A stretch of DNA of 64,000 bases. Source: Wurfbainia villosa (Eukaryota > Streptophyta > Magnoliopsida > Zingiberales > Zingiberaceae). Positions 46,587 through 59,031 of this stretch are shown here, piece after piece. Each line of letters opens with the position of its first letter. Position 1 is the first letter of the stretch. The notes beneath the pieces were generated by a model. That model saw nothing but the letters and a program-made list of their open reading frames with translations. It made no database searches and was not told the DNA's origin. The stretch lies in the NCBI GenBank assembly GCA_025175895.1, contig CM046008.1, forward strand, positions 25,499,255-25,563,254, in the 5' to 3' direction. The position numbers and the translations under genes were made by a program.

Positions 46587-48519
46587 TGTTAGTTATAGCC
46601 CTAAGAACCAATCATGTGATGGTTGAATAGGGAACATTTTGTATCATATTCTATAAAGGCAAAGGATTGGTTATTATATTTAAGTCTTGCTTGTGCCAGC
46701 TAAATTAAATATAGTAATGCCCTAGAAAAGTAGGTTCTTATCTACAGCACATCAATTGGCAGAATTGATTATGAGAGGCTGTAGAGAACACTTTCTAAAT
46801 GTTCCTAGTCAAGTATTAATATGCAAGGGCAATATTAACACATAAAGACTAGCATGTAGGTCAATTGATGACTTGATCTCACAAGTCATGGATATATGAT
46901 ATCAAGTTGACACATGGGTATATATTAGAGAATATATACTGAACTGACCCGCCATGAGAAAGTTTCATGGATCGTTATATGAGTGTCATAAACTTTCTCA
47001 TGTGACTATTGGTATGAATAGTCCTCAGACCTGAAGTCACTACGGTTCCCTACATAAGGAGTTATGTACTTTGGTATCATCAAACGTCACCCGTAACAGG
47101 GTGGACCATAAAGGCGATTACTGGGTATATAACAAATTATGCGGAGGGATGTGAGTGATGTAGATGGGATCTATCCCTCTCATATGACGAGAGTGATATC
47201 GGTGGGCCCCTTGATTGAGTAGAACTACTAAAACGCATGGCCATGCTCGAATGAGTCAATATGAGATATTGAGCTCATTTGTTTGAGTTAGTTTACTCAA
47301 GGATCAAGAAACACATAGATTGATCGAGGATGACACGGTCTATGCCTCATTGATCAATCTGATATCAAGGATAGAAGGACACGGTCATATATTATAGTAG
47401 TCACGGAAAGGTTAGTCGGATCTTGACTTATCTCATAACTTGGGTAGCAATGATGTATTGCTAGATGTCGCTCATTGCTTGTGTATCTAAAAGAGTTTAG
47501 GTCCACTGCCAACGTTATGAGAGCCTATAGGGTCACACACAAAGAGCATGATGATTAGAGGAATTAGAGTATTCTAGTTTGACTAGAATAATTTGGGAAT
47601 AAGCTTAAGTACAAAATGGTTTTTGGACTTTAAGCTTAATGAGAATTTTAGCTAATTGATTTAATGAGATTAATTCAATATGTTACCTCATTGATTTAAT
47701 AAGATTAATTCAATATGATAACATAAGCTTAATTGAATTAATAAGATTAATTCAATATGATAACATAAGCTTAATTGAATTAATAAGATTAATTCAATAT
47801 GATAACATAAGCTTAATTGAATTAATAAGATTAATTCAACATGCATGAATGTCACATAAGAATGCCACATAAGCATGCCACATAAGCATGCCACCTAAGC
47901 ATCCACCTAAGCTAGATAAGGTGGAAGGAAACAAAATGGTTTTGTCTCCTTAAGTGGCCGGCCAAACAAGGAAGCCAAATCCTTTTTGAGTGTGTCTCAA
48001 TGCAATGGATTGCATTGAATGTGAAGGAGGTGGAAGGGTTTTTCCAACCCTATAAAAGGCTCCATGGAGTGGCCGGCCAAAGTAGAATTTTTGGTGAGGT
48101 GTGGTTGTTGGGAGCTTGAGGCTTGGAGAGAGCTTGAGAGCTTATTGTTGTGTGGCTTTTGTGAGTGTAGGAAGAAGAGTAGTCTTCTTCTTCCCTTCTC
48201 TTTTTCCCTAGCTTCCTCTCCTTTAGGGACTTCTCTAGCAAGAAGTAAAGGAGAGCTCCTCTAGTTTTCTTTTGTGAGACAAGAGCTTGCTCGTGTGGAT
48301 ACATATAGAGGCACGGACACTTGAACGTGCTAAAGATCCAACAAACAAAAGGAAGAAGCGGGATTAACAAGGGCACGCAACAAAGGTAATCCTCTCCTAT
48401 AAGATAGGCTTGGTTTAGAGAAATTTATTTTATACGAGTTTGCTTTCGCATGGATCACTTGGAAGGGATCCTAATTTTTCCGTTGCGCATATGCCATTTG
48501 GCATAAAGAATTCCCTACA
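46587..48519 (+). repeat. B2 5' LTR
   Basis: 1,933 bases, TGTTAGTTATAGCCC to GAATTCCCTACA. TATA at 48051-48058. It carries three copies of a 42-bp unit at about 47717-47842. Confidence 0.95.
47717..47842. repeat. 42-bp tandem repeat in B2 5' LTR (3 copies)
   Basis: Unit GATAACATAAGCTTAATTGA plus 22 AT-rich bases, three times. The 3' LTR has only two (about 54677-54760). In U3, about 200-330 bases before the TATA. Confidence 0.9.
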
Positions 48520-48520
48520 G

Positions 48521-48532
48521 TGGTATCAGAGC
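48521..48532 (+). other. B2 primer-binding site
   Basis: TGGTATCAGAGC, perfect, one base after the LTR end. Confidence 0.93.
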
Positions 48533-49670
48533 CACTTGCGAAAGATCGTATAAAATAGGTTTTCTCTATTTTATATGTGATATAGAAGTAGGATAAATTT
48601 TATTATGAGTTGATAATTGCATTAGCAATTGTCAAACATAATAAAATATCCAATGTCTTTTAAAAGTTAAAATGACATGGTGCATGGTTATGGCTTAGTC
48701 CCAAAAGGTTTGTAAATGTGTGTGTGTTGTAATTCTTAAAAGCGGCTGCGTGTGTCACCACCCGCCGGGACCCTAAAAAAATTAGTTTTGGGCTAGAATG
48801 TAACTCGAGTATTTCTCCTTTTGTAATGTACAAAACAAAGATGGAGGGTCCATTGGAAGATGAGGTTACAAGGAGGAAGTCAACACACAAGACAACCAAA
48901 GGAAGCACTTAGGAGAAGATGCTGTCCCTAGGTTGACCAATCAATCTTTTCATTGGCTTGAGAAGATTGTAGAATAAGGGCCATAACCATGACACGCTTA
49001 GTTTAATATGTATGTGATGCATGATTAGTTTAGCTTATATGTGATGTATGCTAATATGTATATGATACATGTTTATTTCTTAATAAGTCAAAAACGATAT
49101 GCCTACCAAAGCTTGGTACTCACTACTTCCTCGATCATTTGTTATTGGGTTTGCCAAAGCAAAGCAATGCATTTTATCTTGGAAGAGTGCGAGTGGACAA
49201 TCGTGATGTCCCGCTATCAAACTTGGTTAAGACTTAATTAAGTTTTCTTAATTAGTTAAGAAAGTAGAGGCATATATTAGCTTTGAACATAAGTTTTAAA
49301 ATTAGTTTTATGTGATTTCGAACATCGACTTTGTCTTAGAAGTGGTCGTTGCTCAGATATCCAAGAAGGCCCCTGCCTCGCGGCTGGAACTGGTTTAGGA
49401 ATAAACACTAAACTAATCTAAAACTTAACCAAAGCTATTAAAGAGTTACATCAGATGTAATTGGCAAAAGATTGCCTACCTAATTATACTACGTCTTGGG
49501 CGATTAGCCAAAGCTAACTCAAGACGAATTATAATGTGGATCTTTATCCCATATAAATTTATAGATAAATAGTAGCTATGAGAATTTAGTGGGAGCCTCA
49601 TTTAATTAAAGGCCTAATTAAATGATTTAGGTATGATACTTAACTTTGCATTTTAATGTTGTAGATCACC
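48533..49670 (+). other. B2 5' leader
   Basis: 1.1 kb without a gene. It corresponds to part of B1's leader (for example the stretch near 48900 with a reverse match at 30600) but lacks the 75-bp minisatellite. Confidence 0.7.
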
Positions 49671-50479
49671 ATGACATCTAACACGACACACCCCCTCAAC
49701 TTGCGATCTGTCCTTGAGAAGGACAAGCTCAATGGAAGCGAACTTTCTTGGTAGTATAGGAACTTGAGGATTATCCTCAAACAAGAACATAACTATATGT
49801 CCTAGAGCAGTCTACCCCTGAAACACCCGCCCATGCGGCCACTCGTGCTGAAAAGGATGCTTATAAGAAGCATCAAGATGACGCATTAGATGTGTCATGT
49901 CTTATGCTTGCCACCATGAACTCTGAGCTTCAGAAGCAACATGAGAACATGGATGCCTATGATATGGTTGAGCATTTGAAACAACTATATCAAGGACAAG
50001 CTAGGCACAAGCGTTTTGAAGTATCTAAGGCTCTTTTTGCATGCAAGATGCAAGAAGGAACACCTGTAGGAACTCACGTACTCAAAATGATTGGGTACGT
50101 TGAGAACCTTGAAAGACTAGGTTTTCCACTGAGCCAAGAATTGGCAACCGATGTTATCCTGCAATCGTTGCCGGAAGCATATAATCAATTCGTCATGAAT
50201 TATAACATGAATGAAATTGATAAACCTTTGCCTGAGATTCTCAGCATGTTAAGAACTGCTGAACCGAATCTCAAAAAGAAAGTTAGAATTTGTACTAATG
50301 GTCAAGAAGGGCAAAGGTAAGCGCAAAGGCAAGGGTAAGACCCAAGCCAAAGGCAAGGTCAATTCATCCACTTCAAAGGGTAAAGGTAAAGTACCTAAGG
50401 AAGGAGACTGCTTCCATTGCGGTGAGACTGGACACTGGAAGCGGAACTGCAAAGTCTACCTTGAGGAAGTAAAGAATAA
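49671..50479 (+). pseudogene. B2 gag
   Basis: Starts at 49671 (MTSNTTHPLNLRSVLEKDKL), broken near 49750 by a TAG and a frameshift. A 142-residue open part (49892-50320) has ELQKQHENMDAYDMVEHL and the HVLKMIGYVENLERL block. The Lys/Gly tract follows in another frame. The zinc knuckle CFHCGETGHWKRNC near 50412-50450 is complete. The same gene in B1 is one frame. Confidence 0.9.
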
Positions 50480-51690
50480 AAGAAGTGGGACTTACGCAGT
50501 TAATCTATCTATTTCTTCTACATGGGTATTAGATCGGATGTGCATCTCACATTTGTAATAATGTGCGAGGGGAGAAATAGTAGACAAATGGCAAAAGGCG
50601 AAGTAGACCTACAGTAGGCAATGGCGCAAAAGTTCTTTATTCTTTGTCTTTGCCCACTGGGCTTATCTTAGAACTAGAGGAGTGCTTATATGTACCTGCA
50701 TTGACAAAGAACATAATTTCTGTATCTTGTTTAGACAAGAAAAACTTTTCTTTTATAATAAAGGACAAATGTTGTTCCATTTATTTGAATGAAATGTTCT
50801 ATTGTAATGCACCACTTATGAATGGTCTCTATGTTCTAGATTTAGAAAACCCAATTTATAACGTAAATACCAAGCGGTTCTAATCGAATGATTCGAACCA
50901 TACATATCTACAACCGTCGCCTAGGTCACATAAATGAAAACGCATATCCCAACTCCATAAAGATGGATTATTGGACTCATTTGATTTTGAATCATATGAG
51001 GTATCGAATCTTGCCTTTAGGAAAGATGACTAAAACTCCATTTAGTGGACATGGAGAGAGGCGACAGACTTGTTAGGACTCATACATCTTGATGTATGTG
51101 GCCTTTCAATGTCGAAGCAGGAGGAGGCTATAAGTACTTTATTACTTTCAGATGATATGAGTAGATTTGGCTACTTATATTTGATGAGACATAAGTCGAA
51201 TCCTTTGAAAAGTTCAAAGCATTCAAGAATGAAGTACAAAACCAACTTGGTAAGCGTATTAAGCTACTTGATCGGATCGAGGTGGTGAATACCTTAGTCA
51301 AGAGTTTCGTGATCACTGGTGAGTGTGGGATAATATCCCAACTCACTCCCTGGAACACCACAATGGAATGGTGTATGAGAGGAGAAATCGTACTCTATTA
51401 GATATGGTGCGATCAATGATGAGCAGGTGATCTACCTACTTCCTTTGGGGACTAGCTCTAGAGACGTAGCTTTCACACTTAATCGCGTCCCATCAAAAGC
51501 CGTAGAAAAGACACCATATACGATATGGGTGGGAAGAGTCCCAAAATGTCTTTTATAAAGATTTGGGGTTGTGAAGCTTATGTAAGAGGCGTCAAGTCTC
51601 GGATAAACTAGGACCCAAATCGGATAAGTGTTATTTTGTCGGATATCCCAAGGAAACTAAGGGATATTACTTTTACAATCCCACACTTGC
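50480..51690 (+). pseudogene. B2 pol: protease and integrase, heavily frameshifted
   Basis: TWVLD near 50520 marks the protease, but bases are missing at the active-site Asp-Thr-Gly. The LELEECLYVPALTKNI block (50650-50720) is well kept. In the integrase, the LGHINE, KMTKTPF, DVCG, and ERRN-like blocks are in several frames between 50900 and 51500. The losses are mostly of one or two bases. Confidence 0.85.
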
Positions 51691-53542
51691 CAAGGTGTTT
51701 GTTGCTAGACATGCTGTCTTTCTAGAAAGAGAATTTATTTCTAGAAAAACTAGTGGGAGTAAAATTCATCTTGAAGAAGTTCAAGATGACGATAACACTA
51801 AGGCTTCGATGGAAAATGAACAGGAACCACAAAGTGTTGTGGATGAGGAAATTGTTGCCCAAAGAGTTGTGGAACAAACACCTGTTCAAGTAGACCAACC
51901 TCTTCGTAGATCTGACAGGATCCGTCGTCAACCCGAGAGATATTCTTTTCTCTTGACTGACAATGGTGATGTATTGCTTGTCGATCTTGACGAGCCTACA
52001 TCCTATCAAGAAGCTATGATGAGCCCAGATTCCGAGAAATGGCTAGAGGCCATGAGATCCGAAATGGAATCCATGTACACTAACCAAGTATGGACCTTGG
52101 TTGATCCACCTAAAGGGGTAAAACCCATTGGGTGTAAGTGGGTCTTTAAAGTAAAGACTGACATGGATGGTAATAAGCATACCTATAAAGGTAGATTGGT
52201 GGCGAAAGGATTCAAACAAATTCATGGTATTGACTATGATGAAACCTTTTCACCAGTTGCGATGCTTAAATCCATTCGGATCATACTTGCTATTGCAGCC
52301 TACCACGATTATGAGATCTGGCAGATGGATGTCAAAACCGCTTTTCTGAATGGAAGCTACTCGAGGATGTGTACATGACACACCGAGGGTTTTGAAGATC
52401 CAAAGCATCTGAAAGGTATGCAAACCGCAAAGGTCCATTTATGGACTAAAGCAAGCCTCTAAGTTTGGAATCTTGATTCGATGATGCAATCAAAGAGTTT
52501 GGTTTCATCAAGAATGAAGATGAACCTTGTGTCTACAAGAGAAATAGTAGAACATGATTGTATTTCTTGTCTTGTATGTAGATGACATACTTCTCATCGG
52601 AAATGATATTCCCTCACTCCGATGCTGTGAAGATGTGGTTAGGGAATTGTTTCTCGATGAAAGACTTAGGTGAAGCTGCCTATATTCTAGGCATCAAGAT
52701 CTATAGAGATAGATCCAGAAGATTACTTGGCCTAAGTCAGAGTACATACATTGATAAAGTGCTAGATCGTTTTGCTATGCAAAATTCCAAGAAAGGATTT
52801 CTGCCTTTATCACATGGTGTGAGTCTTTGAAGACTCAATGTCCCTCTTCTAAGGAGGAGAGAGATCGCATGGATAAGATCCCTTATGCGTCTGCCATAGG
52901 GTCTATCATGTACGCCATGCTTTGTACTGCGTCAAATCGCTTTGAGAATGACGAGTAGATAACAGTCGGATCCAGGTGAAAGTCACTGGATAGCAGTCAA
53001 AAATATTCTTAAATACTTACGAAGAACGAAAGAATTTTTCCTGATTTTTGGAGGCAATGAGGAGCTAGCGTAAGGGTTACATGATGCAAGCTTCCAAGCA
53101 TACAAGGATGACTATAGATCGCAATCGGGTGCGTGTTTTGCTGAATGGTGGAGCCGTGAGTTTGGAAGAGTTCAAAGCGAGGACACGATTCTTTGATTCT
53201 ACAATGAGGAGTATATTGTCGCATCGATGCGAAGGAGGTCTGTTTGGCTCAGTTCATCGTGAACTTGGGGTAGTTCCTAGCATTGCAGATCCAATAGACC
53301 TCTATTGTGACAACAATGGGGCTATTGCACAGGCTAAGGAACCTCGATCACATCAGCGGACCAAACACATACTGCGGCGCTTCCATCTCATTCAAGAGAT
53401 CATCGATAGAGGAGATGTGAGGATATGCAGAGTACCGACAGAAGCTAACATCGCAGATCCATTGACCAAGGCTTTGGCACAGAGGAAGCATGATGGTCAC
53501 ACTAGGTCACTAGGTATTAGATATCATAGTGATTGGTACTAG
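51691..53542 (+). pseudogene. B2 pol: RT and RNase H
   Basis: A 227-residue open part (51695-52378) has RRSDRIRRQPERYSFL, EAMRSEMESMYTNQVW, GCKWVF, YDETFSPVA and WQMDVKTAFLNG. It breaks within the next block. The catalytic YVDD is at 52575-52586 in another frame. RNase H blocks YCDNNGAIAQAKEP, HQRTKHI and ANIADPLTKAL are open at 53081-53542, ending in a TAG. Frameshifts cluster between 52360 and 53200. Confidence 0.92.
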
Positions 53543-53556
53543 TGCTAGTGGGAGAT
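53543..53556 (+). other. B2 polypurine tract
   Basis: AGTGGGAGAT directly before the 3' LTR start TGTTAG at 53557. Confidence 0.75.
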
Positions 53557-55435
53557 TGTTAGTTATAGCCCTAAGAACCAATCATGTGATGGTTGAATAG
53601 GGAACATTTTGTATCATATTCTATAAAGGCAAAGGATTGGTTATTATATTTAAGTCTTGCTTGTGCTAAATTAAATATAGTAATGCCCTAGAAAAGTAGG
53701 TTCTTATCTACAGCACATCAATTGGCAGAATTGATTATGAGAGGCTGTAGAGAACACTTTCCTAAATGTTCCTAGTCAAGTATTAATATGCAAGGGCAAT
53801 ATTAATACATAAAGACTAACATGTAGGTCAATTGATGACTTGATCTCACAAGTCATGGATATATGATATCAAGTTGACACATGGGTATATATTAGAGAAT
53901 ATATCTTTGAATCACCCGCCATGAGAAAGTTTCATGGATCGTTATATGAGTGTCATAAACTTTTCATGTGACTATTGGTATGAATAGTCCTCGACCTAAA
54001 GTCACTACGGTTCCCTACATAGGAGTTATGTACTTTGGTATCGTCGGCGTCACCGTAATGAGGGTGGACCATAAAGCGATTCTTGGGTATATAACAAATT
54101 ATGCGGAGGGATGTGAGTGATGTAGATGGGATCTATCCCTCTCATATGACGAGAGTGATATCGGTGGGCCCCTTGATTGAGTAGAACTACTAAAAGCGCA
54201 TGGCCATGCTCGAATGAGTCAATATGAGATATTGAGCTCATTTGTTTGAGTTAGTTTACTCGAGGATCAAAAACACATAGATTGATCGAGGATGACACGG
54301 TCTATGCCTCATTGATCAATCTGATATCAAGGATAGAAGGACACGGTCATATATTATAGTAGTCACGGAAAGGTTAGTCGGATCTTGACTTATCTCATAA
54401 CTTGGGTAGCAATGATGTATTGCTAGATGCCGCTCATTGCTTGTGTATCTAAAAGAGTTTAGGTCCACTGCCAACGTTATGAGAGCCTATAGGGTCACAC
54501 ACAAAGAGCATGATAATTAGAGGAATTAGAGTATTCTAGTTTGACTAGAATAATTTGGGAATAAGCTTAAGTACAAAATGGTTTTTGGACTTTAAGCTTA
54601 ATGAGAATTTTAGCTAATTGATTTAATGAGATTAATTCAATATGTTACCTTATTGATTTAATAAGATTAATTCAATATGATAACATAAGCTTAATTGAAT
54701 TAATTAGATTAATTCAATATGATAACATAAGCTTAATTGAATTAATAAGATTAATTCAACATGCATGAATGCCACATAAGAATGCCACATAAGCATGCCA
54801 CATAAGCATGCCACCTAAGCATCCACCTAAGCTAGATAAGGTGGAAGGAAACAAAATGGTTTTGTCTCCTTAAGTGGCCGCCAAACAAGGAAGCCAAATC
54901 CTTTTTGAGGTGTCTCAATGCAATGGATTGCATTGAATGTGAAGGAGGTGGAAGGGTTTTCCAGCCTATAAAAGGCTCCATGGAGTGGCCGGCCAAAGTA
55001 GAATTTTTGGTGAGGTGTGGTTGTTGGGAGCTTGAGGCTTGGAGAGAGCTTGAGAGCTTATTGTTGTGTGGCTTTTGTGAGTGTAGGAAGAAGAGTAGTC
55101 TTCTTCTTCCCTTCTCTTTTTCCCTAGCTTCCTCTCCTTTAGGGACTTCTCTAGCAAGAAGTAAAGGAGAGCTCCTCTAGTTTTCTTTTGTGAGACAAGA
55201 GCTTGCTCGTGTGGATACATATAGAGGCACGGACACTTGAACGTGCTAAAGATCCAACAAACAAAAGGAAGAAGCGGGATTAACAAGGGCACGCAACAAA
55301 GGTAATCCTCTCCTATAAGATAGGCTTGGTTTAGAGAAATTTATTTTATACGAGTTTGCTTTCGCATGGATCACTTGGAAGGGATCCTAATTTTTCCGTT
55401 GCGCATATGCCATTTGGCATAAAGAATTCCCTACA
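53557..55435 (+). repeat. B2 3' LTR
   Basis: 1,879 bases. It differs from the 5' LTR by one fewer 42-bp unit and by scattered one- or few-base indels (for example near 53996, 54047 and 54880). TATA at about 54967. Confidence 0.95.
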
Positions 55436-55440
55436 GTTTC

Positions 55441-55695
55441 TTCACCTCTGACGTATTGTCGAGAAGGAGATTTAGTAGTGGTGTGTGCATCACTATAGCT
55501 CATTGAACTCGCCCCATGGAGTAGGAACCCTAAGGTTCTAAACCATGTTATATTCATGAGCTATGATTGTGCATTTGTATTCGTATTTGTATTCCGCTGC
55601 GCTAACCAAATTGTATATATGAACGAATGAATTCCATTGAACAATTCACACGGGCTATTCAACCCCTCTTCTTATCAGGCCACAATCTCCCAACA
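55441..55695 (+). repeat. Q 5' LTR, second part, and primer-like site
   Basis: Continues Q's LTR after the TSD copy, ending ATCTCCCAACA at 55695. AGTGGTATTAGAG follows at 55696, a decayed form of the copia primer site. Confidence 0.8.
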
Positions 55696-57250
55696 AGTGG
55701 TATTAGAGAAGGCGCTTATCATCGGACTCATCGCTGGGATAAGCACAACAATGGCTGACATAAACATCCACCCACCAAAATTCGAATGAGAATTTTTGTT
55801 GTGGAAGAAAAGGATGGAGGTATATTTCAAAACAGATTTTGATATTATGTTAATAATGGAAAATGGTCTTGAAGTGCCTAGGGATGAAGACAACAAGCTA
55901 ATAGAAAAATCAAGATGAACCGAGGAGCTATGACAACAATTCAAGACAACCATTAAGGTAACAAAAATATTAATAAAATTGATACCTTACGATATTTTGT
56001 CTAGATTAGGGAGCTACGGGGATGCTAAGGAGTTGAGGGATAAGTTGGTAAAATTCCACGAAAATCCCAAACCAACTCAATCAGAGAAGGAGACCGAAGA
56101 GGAGTGTTCTTCCTCTCAAGCCCAAGGAGAAGCAACCTCATCCTCACAAGAAAGTGAGGACTCAGAAGTTGAGAGATGCTCAACTTCTAGATCAGAGGAT
56201 AAATCACCAGAGTCAGAGCAAAAGGAAGAAGTTTCAACCTCCGGGAGGGATGAAGAATCAACTCAGGTGCCTATCACCTCCCTAGGTAACTCAAGCATTG
56301 TATTCAAAAATAAAAATCACATAATTTTCTTTAAGTGTAGGAAAGTCAAGCATTACAAGAGTAAGTGCCTACAAGAGTCAAGAAGACTCAACTGGCGCCA
56401 AAAGTTCAAGAAAAGACCAATGAAGCCAGAGCCCCAATTAGGAAGAGCAAGGAGCACGTGGTGTGCTTCAAGTGCCATCAAAAGGGGAATTATAAAAGTT
56501 AATGCCCTAGGGGGAGGAAGAAAACCAAGAAGGAGCATCACATGTAGGGGGAGCTTCTAAAGCAAACCCTAAGGTATCATTTATTATTGCACCTTCAAGT
56601 TCTAAGGTTAAAAAGCATGCTAGAAATAACTTGCTATTGCTCATGAACGAAAGCATGCTAGTAGGAATAGATATTTTTGCTTAGGGGCTAAATTCTATGA
56701 AATTACATCTAAGGACAAACCTAGAACCAATAACTCTCGACCCATTCTATCTAGGGAAAGTATTAGGAGGATAGAAGAAAACTTAGGCATTAACCCTAAG
56801 AAGGGTAGGCATATGCCTAAGAAGAAAAACATTTCCCAAAAGGTCAATGAAAAAATCAAGATTGGGAAAATTAGAATTAGAAAACCAAGCCTTAAGGTCA
56901 AGACTTGAAAAATTGAAAAAGACCCTAGCAAAAATGACAAACTCATTTAAGAGGTCAAATCATCAAAATCTAGGTGCTAGGAGACAAGAATCGTCTAGGG
57001 GCAAGAAAGGTTTGGGTCACAAACCTAACCCCAAGAAGACCTATCATGATGTTCCATTTGATTATGGAACCATTTCTAGGCTAGGAAAGCCAAGGTTACT
57101 AGGGAGGTCATCCCTAAGGCTAACCATGGTGTGTGTCTCGTGGCCAAGGGTTCTATAAAACCTAGGAAGACCACTAAGAAGGTTACTAGGGAGGCAATCC
57201 CTAAGGTTAACCTTGACAAGACCACAATGACCAAGGCTTCTAAGCCTAGG

Positions 57251-58449
57251 TGTTGGATCGTCAGTGGCCAGCTAGAAGGGGGTGAATAGCCCTCTTTCGT
57301 AGATGGTGGAATTCACTCACTTCTTGATCATCTACACTTAAGATTAGCACTTATAAACAATAAAGACAATTAAGAAGACAAGTGCTAACAAACCAATATA
57401 ACATGGATCACGACCCTTGCCGCTAATCCACGACCGATTCGTCCAAGGTGAATCACGCCTACACAAATCCACTAATCTCTCCTTTGCACAAAGTTAGGTG
57501 GAGGTAACCTTTCTTACACAAGAACTCTCTTCTTACAATGGGATTGAAATAAACGCAAGTAAGAAGAGTAGGAAGATTTTAGGCACTTTGGAGTATGTTT
57601 GGAGTTCAAGCATTAACCATCCCAAGTCACCCAAGACCCCTTCTTATAGGGAAGAGGTCATTCTTCCCATTGGGTAGCTAGCAGTCGACTGATGCCCTGA
57701 TCAATCGACTACTGTTATAGTCGTTGCCTCGCAACGTCTTCTTCCATGTTGGATTCGAACCAACGGCTCCCACATCAGTCGACTGATGGAGCCAACAGTC
57801 GAGTGATCAGGTCGATCAATCGACTATCCAACCTTCTGTGCCTGAAACCCTCGCTAGTAGTTGACTGCCATCCTTGGCAGTCGACTTTCATCCCTTGGCA
57901 GTCGACTCTTCGGCTAGAAACTAGCCTCGAACACCAGTCGAGTCTCGGTCAACTTGGAGCAGTCGACTGCCACTTCATGGTAGTCGACTGATGTCGAGAA
58001 AAACCATCCGACACTTAACCATTTAGCCAAGATCACCTAAGACCTACCCTGACCCGGGTTACAATCCCTCACTCTCATCTCCCTTGGAGTCCCTCGCCTT
58101 TGAAGTTCTCTACGTCCAACCATGTCCCTCGGATGCACCAAGCGCACGACTTCACAGCACCATCCTTCGCGTCTTGCCCTGAAGTCTACTTCCTTTGGCT
58201 TCACTCCAATGCTCCTCGTCTAGCGGTCCCTCAGATGCACCAAGCGCACGGCTTCCACAATGCATCTTTCACCGTCTCAAGGACCGAGTCATGAGATAGT
58301 GAATCTTGCCAATGCTATCGTCAAGTCATCCATGTGTGAATTACTATGTCCTGCATGACTTCGATGCACATATCAAATCCATAACAACCTAACTTAAACC
58401 TTTTGCCACACACATCAAAACCACATCACATGGGTTGATTGCCCTAACA
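57251..58449 (-). mobile_element. Solo LTR R (Sirevirus-like), inserted in Q gag
   Basis: 1,199 bases, TGTTGGATCGTCAGTGGCC to GATTGCCCTAACA, with perfect TSD CTAGG at 57246-57250 and 58450-58454. Reverse TATA-like TTCTTATA at 57641-57648. Exact palindromes at 57682-57691, 57776-57785 and 57960-57969, with many variants. The left end resembles T and Q2 LTRs, so it is a third related family. Confidence 0.92.
57660..58000. promoter_or_regulatory. Palindrome cluster in U3 of R
   Basis: Three exact and at least six near matches to CAGTCGACTG in 340 bases, upstream of the TATA in element direction. Confidence 0.6.
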
Positions 58450-58540
58450 CTAGGAGGGTATCTAGGAAAGTTATCCCTAGTGAATACCTTGTAAACCCAA
58501 GGAGCTCCAATAGGTAGGAGAGTGATTGATTCACGCTAGA

Positions 58541-59026
58541 TGGGTTAGGGTGTGTCAACTCTAAGTGGATGGGTAGTTAACCTAACCATGGTAGAGTTAA
58601 CACTTTAGCATCTGCCAATAAATTTAAGAAGTTTAAAAAATTGATCTAATTGACACAATTTAGGTCTTAGAGGTCATGGTGTGCCATTTTGGGTTTTTGG
58701 CATATTTGGGAGATAAAAGGTAATATGGAAAAAATGAATTTAATCATAACAAATGACAATTGATACTAAATTTTAAGTATTTTTATACCTTTCTCTTCTA
58801 TTTGCCATATCTTGTTTGCCATTGCCATGTCATCACATTATATTTCATTTTAATCATATAAAATGTCATGATCATGCTTAGGGTTAATTTTTAATGTCAT
58901 GTTGTGCTTAGGTTTATGTTATATGCCATGACATCATGATTATTGGCACATGTCTTATTTATGTTATGATTTTTGTCATAATCATTATTCATGCATTAAT
59001 TAAAATTGAGCTAAGGATAATGGCAT
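58541..59026 (+). other. Q 3' noncoding region, first part
   Basis: No gene. It matches Q2 at 38030-38480 in reverse, with the same AT-rich series of short CATGTCATG phrases. Ps interrupts it. Confidence 0.75.
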
Positions 59027-59031
59027 GATTT

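Larger units (their letters stand above)
46587..55435 (+). mobile_element. Full-length Ty1/copia element B2, inside Q 5' LTR
   Basis: 8,849 bases with perfect TSD GTTTC at 46582-46586 and 55436-55440. LTRs 46587-48519 and 53557-55435. gag, protease, integrase, RT and RNase H in order on the + strand. A sister family of B1. The LTRs are nearly identical apart from small indels, but pol is full of short frameshifts. Confidence 0.96.
55751..58540 (+). pseudogene. Q gag, interrupted by R
   Basis: Starts MADINIHPPKFE at 55751 and is broken by TGA codons near 55787, 55916 and 55931. The open part 55979-56560 has DILSRLGSYGDAKELRDKLV, a Ser/Glu-rich acidic stretch, and a decayed first zinc knuckle (FFKCRKVKHYKSKC; the first cysteine is Phe). 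The second knuckle is out of frame near 56455. The coiled-coil region ENQALRSRLEKLKKTL is at 56860-56930, and YHDVPFDYGT near 57040. It is cut at 57250 by R and finishes at 58450-58540. Parallel to Q2 gag throughout. No pol. Confidence 0.88.

Noticed and set aside
48050..48376. 108-residue ORF on the minus strand, repeated at 54966-55292
   Set aside because: It lies antisense in both B2 LTRs around the TATA box and is duplicated only because the LTRs are. No evidence of coding.
48521..48532. tRNA-like match TGGTATCAGAGC at several places
   Set aside because: These are primer-binding sites next to LTRs. No tRNA gene with a cloverleaf was seen.
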